From DATBAK01 sp036787815 (lineage in GTDB: Bacteria > Actinomycetota > Acidimicrobiia > IMCC26256 > PALSA-610), in assembly GCA_036787815.1 (NCBI GenBank), contig DAIQOP010000070.1, positions 1-16,023 of the forward strand: a stretch of 16,023 bases of DNA, written 5' to 3'. A model generated the notes under the pieces. It searched no databases, was not told the origin of the DNA, and saw only the letters and a program-made list of their open reading frames with translations. A program made the translations under genes and the position numbers. Below, one piece after another: positions 7,156 through 14,285 of the stretch (its first letter is position 1; each line of letters starts with the position of its first letter).

Positions 7156-8132
7156 CGGGCGAGACCGAGGGCGATGCCCAGTGCGATGCGCTGGCGGCTC
7201 GCCGAGCTCTCGAGCACGGCCGCATCGGTCGCGCTGCGCATGTTGGCCGTCTCGAAGAGCACCTTCGGCACGTTCGACAGGTTGAGGCCGCCGTAGTTGT
7301 TGGCCTCCGCGAGCCCGTTCGAGCACACGTAGTTCGCGGGCGGAATGCCCGACGCCGCGCCGTACGCGTCGCGGAGATCGACACCGAGCCGGTGTGACGC
7401 GGCGTAGATGTCGTCGGTGTACCCGCGCGTGAGCGCGGGCATGTACACGCAGAAGCCGCGCCCGGTCGCCGGCCCCCCGTCGGCGTGGATCGAGATCCCG
7501 ACCGCCGCATGCGCCCGGTTGCCGATGTACGCCCGCTCGTCGATGCAGGGCCCGAAGCCCGTGTCGGTGGTGCGCACCATGACGACGTTCGCTCCGGCGC
7601 CGGCGAGCAGCGCGCGTACCCGCAGCGCGACGTCGAGCGTGTACACGTGCTCGGGATACCCGTCGTTGGCCTGCGTCCCGACCGTGTCGCACGCACGGGT
7701 GCCGGTACCGATGAAGATCGGCCGGTTGATCTCCGTGGAGTGCGACGCGTTCCCGCCGTCGTGCCCCGCGTCGACCACGATCGTCTTGCCCGCGACGGCA
7801 CCGAGCGAGCCCGTCGGCGGACCCGGCGGGGGCGGTGGCGGGGGCGGTGGTGGTGGCGCCGTGGTGGTCTGCGGAGTGGTCGGCGGCGCGGTGACCGGGA
7901 TCGTGGTGGTGGAGGCGCGCGTGGTGGTCGGTGCCTGCGTGCGGGGCACCGTCGTCGAGGTCGTGGTCGACGACGTGCTGGTCGACGATCGGGTCGTGGT
8001 GCGCGTCGAAGGGGCCGCGTGCGACGACCCGGAGCTGCACGCGGCGGCCAGCACGGTCGCGGCGACGAGCAGCGGGATCAGGAGCGATCGCGGAGGCGGG
8101 TTACGGCTTGTCGATGACGTGGACTTCTCCAC
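7140..8132 (-). CDS. N-acetylmuramoyl-L-alanine amidase (Amidase_3), lipoprotein-like
   Basis: Zinc amidases of this family cut the amide bond between MurNAc and the stem peptide of peptidoglycan. From the GTG at 8132 (330 residues) there is a hydrophobic signal (about 17-30) ending LAAAC, so Cys32 may be lipidated; Ala at -3 makes the lipobox slightly unusual. A low-complexity Ser/Thr/Pro linker (about 33-107) ends in 11 consecutive prolines and should reach through the wall. The catalytic domain follows: IVVDAGHDGG (His124), a Glu in YPEHVYTL (161), SIHADGG (His216) and LFETANM (Glu294), the expected zinc ligands and catalytic Glu. The start lies 32 bp inside the upstream dehydrogenase gene with no ribosome-binding site, implying translational coupling. 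A longer in-frame upstream extension is Arg-rich and not convincing. Confidence 0.85.
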   Translation of the reverse strand: MEKSTSSTSRNPPPRSLLIPLLVAATVLAAACSSGSSHAAPSTRTTTRSSTSTSSTTTSTTVPRTQAPTTTRASTTTIPVTAPPTTPQTTTAPPPPPPPPPPPGPPTGSLGAVAGKTIVVDAGHDGGNASHSTEINRPIFIGTGTRACDTVGTQANDGYPEHVYTLDVALRVRALLAGAGANVVMVRTTDTGFGPCIDERAYIGNRAHAAVGISIHADGGPATGRGFCVYMPALTRGYTDDIYAASHRLGVDLRDAYGAASGIPPANYVCSNGLAEANNYGGLNLSNVPKVLFETANMRSATDAAVLESSASRQRIALGIALGLARYLAG

Positions 8133-9381
8133 CGTTCGCGTACGTCGTGTAGTACAGCGAGGTCGCCGCGCCGTGAGGAGCGAAGAGCATGCCGACGGGC
8201 CCGCCCGGGGCGAGACCCTTCGCGAAGGTAGACGACTTCCAGCCACCGACGCCGTCGGGCGAGAGCAGGAAGATCCGGTCGCAGATGTAGTCGGCGTAGA
8301 GGTAGCCCGCCGCGTACTTGGCGCCCCACAGGCCGTTGGGCACGAAGGCGCCGCCGGTGATCGCGGTGCAACCCGTGCTGTGGGAGTAGTCGAAGATCGG
8401 GTTGGTCATGCCGGCCGGAGGCGCACCGCAGTCGGTGGTCGACGAGTTGGCACAATGACCTTCGCGCTCGTTCCAGCCGTAGTCGGCGCCCTTCACCGCC
8501 TCGTCGATCTCCTCCCAGGTGTCCTGACCGACGTCGTTCACGAACAGCCGCGTGCCCGCCGCGTTCGGGTCGAACGCGAACCGGAACGGGTTGCGGAGCC
8601 CGTGCAGGTAGGTCTCCTGGCAGGTGAGCCCCGCGGCGATCGCGCCCTGATTGCAGCGTGCCGTGCCGGCCCCGGTGAAGGGGTTGTCGGCCGGGATCCC
8701 GCCGCTGGGCGTGATCCGCAGCACCTTGCCGAGCAGCGTGTTGTTCAGCCGAGATATCCCGTTGAACGCCGCGCATCCGGTGACGAGGGTGTAGTCGCAA
8801 CCACCGTCGCCGACGCTCGCGTAGAGCATGCCGTCGTGACCGAACCCGACGAACCCGGCGTTGTGGTTCCCGGCGTAGCTCACGATCCCGTCGATCAGGA
8901 TCTTCTCGGTCGCCGGATCGATCGTGTCACCGAGCATCGTGAAGCGCGAGACCCGATTGACCGGAACCTTGCTCGACTGGATCTGGCACTTCCGGAACTT
9001 CTTGAACGTGTAGTACACGTAGACGAAACCGTTCGTCGCGAAGCTCGGGTCGACCGCGACGCCGAGCAGCCCGCGCTCACCGTTCGAACAGGTCGTCCGG
9101 GAGAGGGAGAGCGCCGGCTTCGGGAGCAGCACCCCGTTCTTGATGACTCGCAGCTTGCCGCTCTGGTCGGTGACGAGCAGGCGCCCGTCGGGCGTGGACG
9201 CGAGCGCCGTCGGTGAATGGACCGCCGCGACCACGGTGTCGGTGAATCCGATCGGTACGTGCTCGGCCGTCGCCCTCTGGTGGGCCGACGTCGCCGCCGC
9301 CATCCCACCCGAGGTCGCGACCGCGGCGCCGAGCAGCGCCACGAGTACCGACGCGACTGCGCGCGCCCGAAACGACTTCAT
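8101..9381 (-). CDS. Secreted PQQ-dependent sugar dehydrogenase-like beta-propeller (GSDH family)
   Basis: The 426-residue protein starts with a signal peptide (MKSFRARAVASVLVALLG..., cleavage near 30) and is probably exported. The rest resembles soluble aldose/glucose dehydrogenases: ERGLLGVAVDPSF (about 102), GNHNAGFVGFGHDGMLYASVGDGG (171-194; His173 is at the place of the catalytic His in soluble GDH), LHGLRNPFRFAFDP, and DVGQDTWEEID. These enzymes oxidise sugars using pyrroloquinoline quinone. PQQ biosynthesis genes are not in the window, so the true substrate and cofactor use are unknown. Several Cys pairs suggest disulfides. The ATG follows a G-rich stretch rather than a clear ribosome-binding site; a TACTGT -10-like hexamer lies at 9432-9427. 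It is 68 bp downstream of the flavin oxidoreductase gene. Confidence 0.85.
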   Translation of the reverse strand: MKSFRARAVASVLVALLGAAVATSGGMAAATSAHQRATAEHVPIGFTDTVVAAVHSPTALASTPDGRLLVTDQSGKLRVIKNGVLLPKPALSLSRTTCSNGERGLLGVAVDPSFATNGFVYVYYTFKKFRKCQIQSSKVPVNRVSRFTMLGDTIDPATEKILIDGIVSYAGNHNAGFVGFGHDGMLYASVGDGGCDYTLVTGCAAFNGISRLNNTLLGKVLRITPSGGIPADNPFTGAGTARCNQGAIAAGLTCQETYLHGLRNPFRFAFDPNAAGTRLFVNDVGQDTWEEIDEAVKGADYGWNEREGHCANSSTTDCGAPPAGMTNPIFDYSHSTGCTAITGGAFVPNGLWGAKYAAGYLYADYICDRIFLLSPDGVGGWKSSTFAKGLAPGGPVGMLFAPHGAATSLYYTTYANGGEVHVIDKP

Positions 9382-9449
9382 GTCGACCCGCCCCGTTCCC
9401 CGTGCCGCCGGTGCGGCAACCCACTCACAGTACCTGTCGAACCTGCCCT

Positions 9450-11489
9450 TCAGCCACGGAGAGAGGCGGATCCGGTGAGCTCGGCGGCGTCGAGGAGGGC
9501 GCCTTCGAGCAGACCGAACCGGCGGCAGTCCCCGATGGCACGATGCACGATGCCGGCGGCGGCGAGTGCCGTGGCAACGCGACCGTCGGGGCCGATCGGC
9601 GAAGCGACGAGCACCGAGTCGGCGGCGATCCGCTCGATATCGCCATTCGCCGCGCGGGCCACGACCCGGCCCTGCTCGCCCGCGGGCTCGAACGAGTGCA
9701 CCTCGAGCTCGGCGCGCAGGACGACGCCGCGCGCCTCGAGATCGGCGACGAGCTCGAAGCGGCCGGGCAACCCGAGCTCCACCGCGAACACCGCGGTCGG
9801 CTCGACGACGGTGACCTGGCGACCGCGGCGGGCCGCGACGTCGGCGAGCGACAGGCCGACCTTCCCGCCACCGACGACGACGACCGAGGCACCGACCGAA
9901 CCGTCGTCGGCCCGGAGCCACGGCCCGAGCGTGTCGATGGTCGAGACGAACGGCAGCCCCGCGCCCTCGAGGTCGGGAGCCGACCACCGTGCACCGGTCG
10001 CGACGACGACCTCGTCGAAGCCGGCCGCGGCGATGCGCTCCGGCGTGGCGGTGACACCCAGCTCCACCGAGACGCTCGACCGCTCCACCTCGCGCGCCAA
10101 CCACCCGAGGAACCGATCGAGGGGCGCATCGCAACGCGCCGCCAACGCGAGCCGGCCTCCGAGCCGCTCCGACGCCTCCCACATCACGACCTCGTGACCC
10201 GCCGCCGCGTACCGGCGCGCGGCGTCCATGCCCGCGGGCCCGCCGCCGATCACCAGCACCCGGCGCGCGGCGTCGGTTGCCGCGATCGCGCGGTCTCCCC
10301 GACCGGTGTCCGGGTTCGCGACGCACGCCACGCTCTCGCCCAGGAAGATGTTGCCGATGCAGCGGTACTGGTAGATGCAGGGCCGCACATCGTCGACGCG
10401 CCCTTCGCGGAGCTTGTTGGGCAGCTCGGGATCGGCCAACAGCTTGCGGCCCATCGCGACGAAGTCGGCGCTCCCCTCGGCGATGACGCGCTCGGCGTCG
10501 TCGGGCTCGATGCGACCGAAGGTGATCACCGGTACCGAGACCCGACGCTTCACCTCGGCGGCGAACCCGACGAGCGCGTTGGGCTCGTGCGGAGTGTGCG
10601 AACGGGTGATCCCGACGGCCACGCCCGAGTCGGCGAACGCGCTCACGTGCACCGCGTCGGCGCCGGCCTCGATCGCGAGGTCGATCACCTGCAGCGTCTC
10701 CTCGAACGTCTCCCCTCCGTCGCGGAACCGTTCGAGCGCGTTGATGCGGATCCAGATCGGGAAGTCGGCGCCGGCGCGGGCGCGCGCGGCACGCAACACC
10801 TCGACGAGCAGCCGCGCCCGGTTCTCGACCGAACCGCCCCAGCGGTCGTCGCGCCGGTTCGACGCGGGCGAGAGGAAGTCGTCGATCAGGTAGCCGTGGC
10901 CCGCGTGCACCTCGACGCCGTCGAACCCGGCACGCGCCGCTCGGTCGGTCGCGTCGGCGAACGCTTCGACGGCCGCCGCGAGATCGTCTTCGGTCGCGAC
11001 CTGCGCCGCGAACTTCGACGTCGGTTGCGTGAACGGTGCGGTCATGGCCGTGATCTCCTCCGCGGTCACCATGCGGGAGAGCCGGTCGGAGGTCGTGCGC
11101 GTCGGCGGTGAGGCGCAGAGCACGGCACGACCCTGGGCGATGTCGAGGAGCGACCGCTGCCCGTCGTGCACGAGCTGCGCCGCGATGCGGGCGCCGTGAT
11201 CGTGGGCGCACGCGGTGAGGCGCTGCAGCCCGGGAAGGAACCCGTCGTTGGAGAGCGCGGTCTGGCGCGCGCCGTAGGAACCGGCCGGGTACGCGACGCT
11301 CACGGAACCGACGAGCAGCATCCCCGCCCCACCGCGCGCTCTCGCCTCGTAGTACGCGATCTGGCGTTCGCTCACGGTGCCGTCGGCTTCCGCGAGGCAA
11401 TCGCCCATGGGGCACATGAGGATGCGGTTGCGGATCTCGAGTGCACCGATGCGACCCGGTGTCATGAGGTGCGTGAAGCGCGTCTGCAT
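9450..11489 (-). CDS. Old Yellow Enzyme / 2,4-dienoyl-CoA reductase-type flavin oxidoreductase
   Basis: The 679-residue protein has the FadH/trimethylamine dehydrogenase architecture. It has an N-terminal FMN TIM barrel (about 5-360; HAGHGYLIDDFLSP at 195-208, RDDRWGGSVENRARLL at 213-228), an iron-sulfur segment, then a two-dinucleotide-fold FAD/NAD(P)H domain (VLVIGGGPAG at 411-420, VVVVGGGKVGLSLAD later). Such enzymes pass electrons from NAD(P)H to reduce enoyl or dienoyl bonds, or dehydrogenate amines. The iron-sulfur motif is atypical: Cys371, Cys377 and Cys389 are present but Gln374 stands where a fourth Cys is expected. The start at ATG 11489 puts MQTRFTHLMTPGRIG at the barrel's normal N-terminus; ATG 11465 is an alternative. 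Substrate cannot be deduced. Confidence 0.92.
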   Translation of the reverse strand: MQTRFTHLMTPGRIGALEIRNRILMCPMGDCLAEADGTVSERQIAYYEARARGGAGMLLVGSVSVAYPAGSYGARQTALSNDGFLPGLQRLTACAHDHGARIAAQLVHDGQRSLLDIAQGRAVLCASPPTRTTSDRLSRMVTAEEITAMTAPFTQPTSKFAAQVATEDDLAAAVEAFADATDRAARAGFDGVEVHAGHGYLIDDFLSPASNRRDDRWGGSVENRARLLVEVLRAARARAGADFPIWIRINALERFRDGGETFEETLQVIDLAIEAGADAVHVSAFADSGVAVGITRSHTPHEPNALVGFAAEVKRRVSVPVITFGRIEPDDAERVIAEGSADFVAMGRKLLADPELPNKLREGRVDDVRPCIYQYRCIGNIFLGESVACVANPDTGRGDRAIAATDAARRVLVIGGGPAGMDAARRYAAAGHEVVMWEASERLGGRLALAARCDAPLDRFLGWLAREVERSSVSVELGVTATPERIAAAGFDEVVVATGARWSAPDLEGAGLPFVSTIDTLGPWLRADDGSVGASVVVVGGGKVGLSLADVAARRGRQVTVVEPTAVFAVELGLPGRFELVADLEARGVVLRAELEVHSFEPAGEQGRVVARAANGDIERIAADSVLVASPIGPDGRVATALAAAGIVHRAIGDCRRFGLLEGALLDAAELTGSASLRG

Positions 11490-11497
11490 GGGGCGCA

Positions 11498-11503
11498 AAC
11501 GTA
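11498..11503 (-). promoter_or_regulatory. -10 box (TACGTT) of the flavin oxidoreductase gene
   Basis: TANNNT lies 8 nt before the ATG at 11489 and no ribosome-binding site is present, consistent with a leaderless or nearly leaderless mRNA. It diverges from the methyltransferase -10, with only 51 bp between the two start codons. Confidence 0.4.
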
Positions 11504-11527
11504 CCGGGAACGTTCTCGACCGGCGGA

Positions 11528-11533
11528 TACGCT
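11528..11533 (+). promoter_or_regulatory. -10 box (TACGCT) of the methyltransferase gene
   Basis: TANNNT lies 7 nt before the GTG at 11541, the spacing for a leaderless transcript. The divergent gap also contains the 8-bp palindrome GAACGTTC (11508-11515), a possible shared operator. Confidence 0.42.
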
Positions 11534-11540
11534 CGCCGAC

Positions 11541-12158
11541 GTGAGCCGCTGGCGGGAATGGCACCGCGCCTACGACGACCGCGACAGCCCGCTCGCCCAG
11601 CGGCTCGCGATCGTGCAGGGATGCATCGCCGACGCGCTCGACCGCGCGGCGCCAGGCCCGGTACGGGTTGTGAGCATGTGCGCGGGTGAAGCGCGAGACC
11701 TGCTCGGAGTGATCGATCACCATCCGCGCGGCGCCGACGTGGTCGGCCGCCTCGTCGAGCTCGACCCCGAGCTTGCGCGGCGGGCGCGTGCCGCCGCGCC
11801 GGCACGGATCGAGGTGACGTGCGCGGACGGGTCGTCGACCTCGGCGTACGAGGGCGCGGTGCCGGCCGACCTGGTGTTGGTATGCGGAGTGTTCGGCAAC
11901 ATCGGCGACGACGACATCGTCCGCACGATCCGCACCGTCCCGTCGCTGTGCGCGCCCGGCGCGACGGCGATCTGGACCCGTCACCGGCGGCCGCCCGACC
12001 GCACCGTGCTCGCCCGCGACGCGTTCCGCGAGGCCGGCTTCGCAGAGATCGGGTTCGAGTCTCCCGAGGGTTTCCTGTTCGGGGTCGGGGTCGAACAACT
12101 CGTCGCCCAGCCTCCTCCGTTCGCGCCTGGCATCGAGATGTTCACCTTCGTCGGCTAG
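11541..12158 (+). CDS. Class I SAM-dependent methyltransferase-like protein
   Basis: The 205-residue protein shows a Rossmann methyltransferase plan. The SAM-binding motif I is variant (VRVVSMCAGEARDLLGV, about 41-57, with CAGEARD in place of the usual GxGxG). It is followed by an acidic strand end (LVELDP, 71-76), CADGSSTSAY (94-103) for adenine contact, and ADLVLVCGVFGNI (109-121) as motif IV. The substrate is unknown. GTG 11541 is chosen because the -10 box sits 7 nt upstream and the fold starts soon after; longer in-frame extension overlaps the divergent gene. The DinB-like gene follows closely, so the two are probably co-transcribed. Confidence 0.78.
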   Translation: MSRWREWHRAYDDRDSPLAQRLAIVQGCIADALDRAAPGPVRVVSMCAGEARDLLGVIDHHPRGADVVGRLVELDPELARRARAAAPARIEVTCADGSSTSAYEGAVPADLVLVCGVFGNIGDDDIVRTIRTVPSLCAPGATAIWTRHRRPPDRTVLARDAFREAGFAEIGFESPEGFLFGVGVEQLVAQPPPFAPGIEMFTFVG

Positions 12159-12193
12159 ACACGCTGGCCGGGCGCTGCTCCGAATGCGGGTTC

Positions 12194-12655
12194 GTGTACG
12201 ACCTCACCCGCGCGCAGACCCTCGAGCGACTGCCGGCCGACGCACAGGCCTTCACCGAGCGGATGCAACAACTCGACCCGGCCAATGTGCGCTGCCGAGC
12301 CGAGACCGACGTGTGGTCGCAACTCGAGTACGCCGCGCATCTCCGCGACGTGCTGCGCGTGCAGCGCGACCGGGTCGAGTTGATCGGGCGCGAGCGCGAT
12401 CCGGAGCTGACACCGATGCACCGCGACGAGCGCGTCGTCGAGGAGCGCTACAACGAACAGGATCCCGCGGTGGTCGCGCGTGAGCTGCTCGACGCCGCGC
12501 GACAACTCGCCGCGTTGCTCGGTGCGCTCGACGACGACGGCTGGCAACGCCGCGGCCTCTACACCTATCCGACCTCGCAACTGCGCAGCGTCGAATGGAT
12601 CGGCATGCACACCGTGCACGAGCTCCAACACCATCGGCTCGACATCGGCGGCTGA
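12194..12655 (+). CDS. DinB-fold protein (start uncertain)
   Basis: The product resembles DinB/YfiT four-helix proteins: VWSQLEYAAHLRDVLRVQRDRVELI early, a second helix with AARQLAALLGALDDDGWQR, and C-terminal IGMHTVHELQHHRLDIGG. His residues in these helices fit the family's metal triad. Such proteins are metal-dependent, often thiol S-transferases, or of unknown role. GTG 12194 is the first normal start after the methyltransferase stop and gives 153 residues. However, the in-frame sequence just upstream encodes GRCSECGF, a CxxCGF segment I associate with the N-terminus of actinobacterial relatives, and no ATG, GTG or TTG precedes it for a long way. The true start may be CTG 12164. It is likely in one operon with the methyltransferase. 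Confidence 0.72.
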   Translation: MYDLTRAQTLERLPADAQAFTERMQQLDPANVRCRAETDVWSQLEYAAHLRDVLRVQRDRVELIGRERDPELTPMHRDERVVEERYNEQDPAVVARELLDAARQLAALLGALDDDGWQRRGLYTYPTSQLRSVEWIGMHTVHELQHHRLDIGG

Positions 12656-12781
12656 GGCTCGTCGCCATCAGCCCCTGCTGGAGACCCTCGAGCTGGCGGC
12701 ACGGTTTGCGCAGGCCGGTGACCTCCACGACCTCACCCGGCCATCCTCGCGAACATCGGCGGGCGATCGGCGTGATTTCTC

Positions 12782-12796
12782 ACCAACCCCGTTGGT
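12782..12796. repeat. Inverted repeat ACCAAC-CCC-GTTGGT upstream of dsbB
   Basis: A perfect 6-bp inverted repeat with a 3-base centre lies in the gap between the DinB-like gene and dsbB. It is about 15 bp before a TANNNT hexamer (TAACGT, 12812-12817). It could be an operator or a short hairpin ending the upstream transcript. The rest of 12656-12831 shows no coding potential I can support. Confidence 0.4.
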
Positions 12797-12831
12797 CGGA
12801 GGGCGCCGAGTTAACGTCTTCTCGACCTCCC

Positions 12832-12861
12832 CGGAACTTCGGACCCCCCGCGAACGACTAG
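12832..12861 (+). promoter_or_regulatory. ECF-type promoter CGGAAC-N17-CGACTAG of the dsbB operon
   Basis: The -35 CGGAAC (12832-12837) and -10 CGACTAG (12855-12861) are separated by 17 nt, the same elements and spacing as upstream of ycnI and of the zinc-finger gene. Transcription is predicted to start near 12868, downstream of the GTG at 12866. This argues that dsbB begins at GTG 12884. Confidence 0.68.
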
Positions 12862-12869
12862 GAGCGTGG

Positions 12870-12887
12870 ATGGTCGAGGACGCGTGA
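12870..12887 (+). other. Possible 5-codon leader ORF (MVEDA) overlapping dsbB start
   Basis: ATG 12870 lies within a few nt of the predicted transcription start and is followed by four codons and TGA. The TGA overlaps the GTG of dsbB in a GTGA junction. Translation of this mini-ORF could couple ribosomes onto dsbB. This rests only on position and sequence. Confidence 0.3.
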
Positions 12888-13441
12888 CGACGGCTGATCT
12901 CTCCGTCTTCTTCGCGGTGCTGTCGTTGGCCTGCTGGGGCGCGACCGTCGCGGTGATCGCGCTGGTGATCGCCTCGCGCGTCGGAACGCGCGGATTGCTC
13001 GCAGCGCTCGTCGACGACCTGGCCTCGGTGGGGCTGTGGTTGGCGTGGTTGGTCGCGTTGGTCACGACGCTCGGGAGCCTCTACTTCTCGCTCGTCGCGC
13101 ACTACACGCCCTGCGCGTTGTGCTGGTATCAGCGGATCGCGATGTATCCGCTGGTGCTGATCCTGCTCGTCGCCGCGGTGCGTCGCGACCGCCACGCCGG
13201 CTGGTACGTGTTGCCACTCGCGCTCGTCGGTGCGGGCCTGGCCGTGTACCACACGCAGCTCCAGGCGTTCCCGAGCCAACACTCCACGTTCTGCACGACC
13301 GCGGAGCCGTGCACGGTTCGCTACGTGTGGGAGTTCGGATTCGTCTCGCTCCCGTTCATGGCCCTTTCCGCGTTCGCGTTCGTCATTACCATGACGGTGT
13401 TGGTGGCTCGACGCGCGCAGTCCGAGATCGGAGCAAGGTGA
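12884..13441 (+). CDS. DsbB/BdbC-like thiol:quinone oxidoreductase
   Basis: DsbB-family membrane proteins reoxidise a DsbA-type partner and hand the electrons to quinone. From GTG 12884 the protein has 185 residues and about five hydrophobic segments (7-30, 47-70, 85-100, 108-124, 152-175), one more than classic DsbB. The first active pair is Cys77-Ala-Leu-Cys80 in TPCALCWYQRI, the family signature. The second pair is Cys137 and Cys143 in the external loop (FCTTAEPC). GAGGA lies 3 nt before this start. GTG 12866 would add six residues but lies upstream of the predicted transcription start. The stop overlaps the next gene by 4 bp (GTGA), so DsbB and the CPFC protein are co-translated partners. 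Confidence 0.88.
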   Translation: MTTADLSVFFAVLSLACWGATVAVIALVIASRVGTRGLLAALVDDLASVGLWLAWLVALVTTLGSLYFSLVAHYTPCALCWYQRIAMYPLVLILLVAAVRRDRHAGWYVLPLALVGAGLAVYHTQLQAFPSQHSTFCTTAEPCTVRYVWEFGFVSLPFMALSAFAFVITMTVLVARRAQSEIGAR

Positions 13442-14250
13442 CTGGTCGCTCAGGTCGGCTGTTGTGGATCCTCTGTACGGTCGTCGTCGTGATCGGCCTC
13501 GCGCTCGTGATCGCGTTGTCGAGGAGTTCGAAGCGCAAGGAAGGCGAGCAGGTCGCCCCGGCGAGCGTCGTGAAGCAGGTGGCAACCGTGCCGGCGAGTG
13601 TCTTCCGCCAGGTCGGGGTCGGGACCGCGGCCGGCGCACCGAGGGTGATCAGCGCGCCCGCGCTCACGGTCGGAGGGAAGCCGCACATCGTCTACATCGG
13701 TGCCGAGTACTGCCCCTTCTGCGCGACCCAGCGGTGGCCCATGGTCGTCGCCCTGTCACGGTTCGGCACCTTCTCGAAGCTGAAATCGACGCATTCATCC
13801 GGCACCGACGTGTACCCCAACACACCGACGTTCTCGTTCCACGGCTCGACCTACACGAGCCGCTGGATCGCCTTCACCGGCGTGGAGATCCAGAGCAACA
13901 AGCGCCAGGGCGACAGCTACGCACCGCTCGACAAGATGACGGCCGCCGAGGAGCAGATCTTCGCGACCTACAACGCGCCGCCGTACACGAAGTCGGCCGG
14001 GGGCATCCCGTTCGTCGACTTCGGCGGCAAGTTCATCCTCGAGGGGGTCACCTACGACCCGAGCGTGCTGAGCGGCAAGAACACCGAACAGATCGCGACC
14101 GCGTTGAGCGACCCGACCACGCCGATCAGCACGGGCGTGATCGGAGTCGCGAACACGTTCACCGCCGCGATCTGCTCCCTCACCCACAACCAGCCGGCGA
14201 GCGTCTGCTCCGACCCCGTCATCGCGCAGATCGAAGCCGGCCTGAAGTAG
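13438..14250 (+). CDS. DUF929 thioredoxin-like protein with CPFC, probable partner of DsbB
   Basis: The 270-residue protein begins with an N-terminal membrane anchor (about 8-27), a basic stretch and an extracytoplasmic domain. IVYIGAEYCPFCATQRWPMVVALSRFG (84-110) carries a thioredoxin-type Cys92-Pro-Phe-Cys95 pair. The later FTGVEI, GGIPFVDFGGKFI (with a probable cis-Pro loop) and a C-terminal Cys pair (CSLTHNQPASVC) fit the DUF929 family as I know it. Its GTG start overlaps the dsbB stop. I infer a DsbA-like oxidase that introduces disulfides in exported proteins and is reoxidised by the upstream DsbB. DUF929 proteins have little experimental work, so this role is inference from motif and operon. 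Confidence 0.82.
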   Translation: MTGRSGRLLWILCTVVVVIGLALVIALSRSSKRKEGEQVAPASVVKQVATVPASVFRQVGVGTAAGAPRVISAPALTVGGKPHIVYIGAEYCPFCATQRWPMVVALSRFGTFSKLKSTHSSGTDVYPNTPTFSFHGSTYTSRWIAFTGVEIQSNKRQGDSYAPLDKMTAAEEQIFATYNAPPYTKSAGGIPFVDFGGKFILEGVTYDPSVLSGKNTEQIATALSDPTTPISTGVIGVANTFTAAICSLTHNQPASVCSDPVIAQIEAGLK

Positions 14251-14261
14251 CCGGCTCTACG

Positions 14262-14285
14262 GGAGGGCCCGGCGCTACGCCCTCC
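14262..14285. terminator. GC hairpin between convergent DUF929 and ycnI genes
   Basis: GGAGGGC (14262-14268) pairs perfectly with GCCCTCC (14279-14285) around a 10-base loop. It starts 12 nt after the DUF929 stop and overlaps the last codons of ycnI. No U-tract follows, so it is only a possible terminator for the plus-strand operon. Confidence 0.4.

Noticed and set aside
7408..11111. Long plus-strand open frames opposite the amidase, sugar dehydrogenase and flavin oxidoreductase
   Set aside because: High-GC shadows with biased composition and no recognisable domains; the minus-strand frames carry complete family motifs.
11506..11535. GGGAAC followed at 17 nt by ACGCTC near the methyltransferase start as a fourth ECF promoter
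   Set aside because: The -10 lacks CGACTA; the TACGCT -10 with leaderless spacing explains the start better.
12866..12883. GTG 12866 as the dsbB start
   Set aside because: It lies 4 nt after the ECF -10, upstream of the predicted transcription start, and its GGAG is only 1 nt away.
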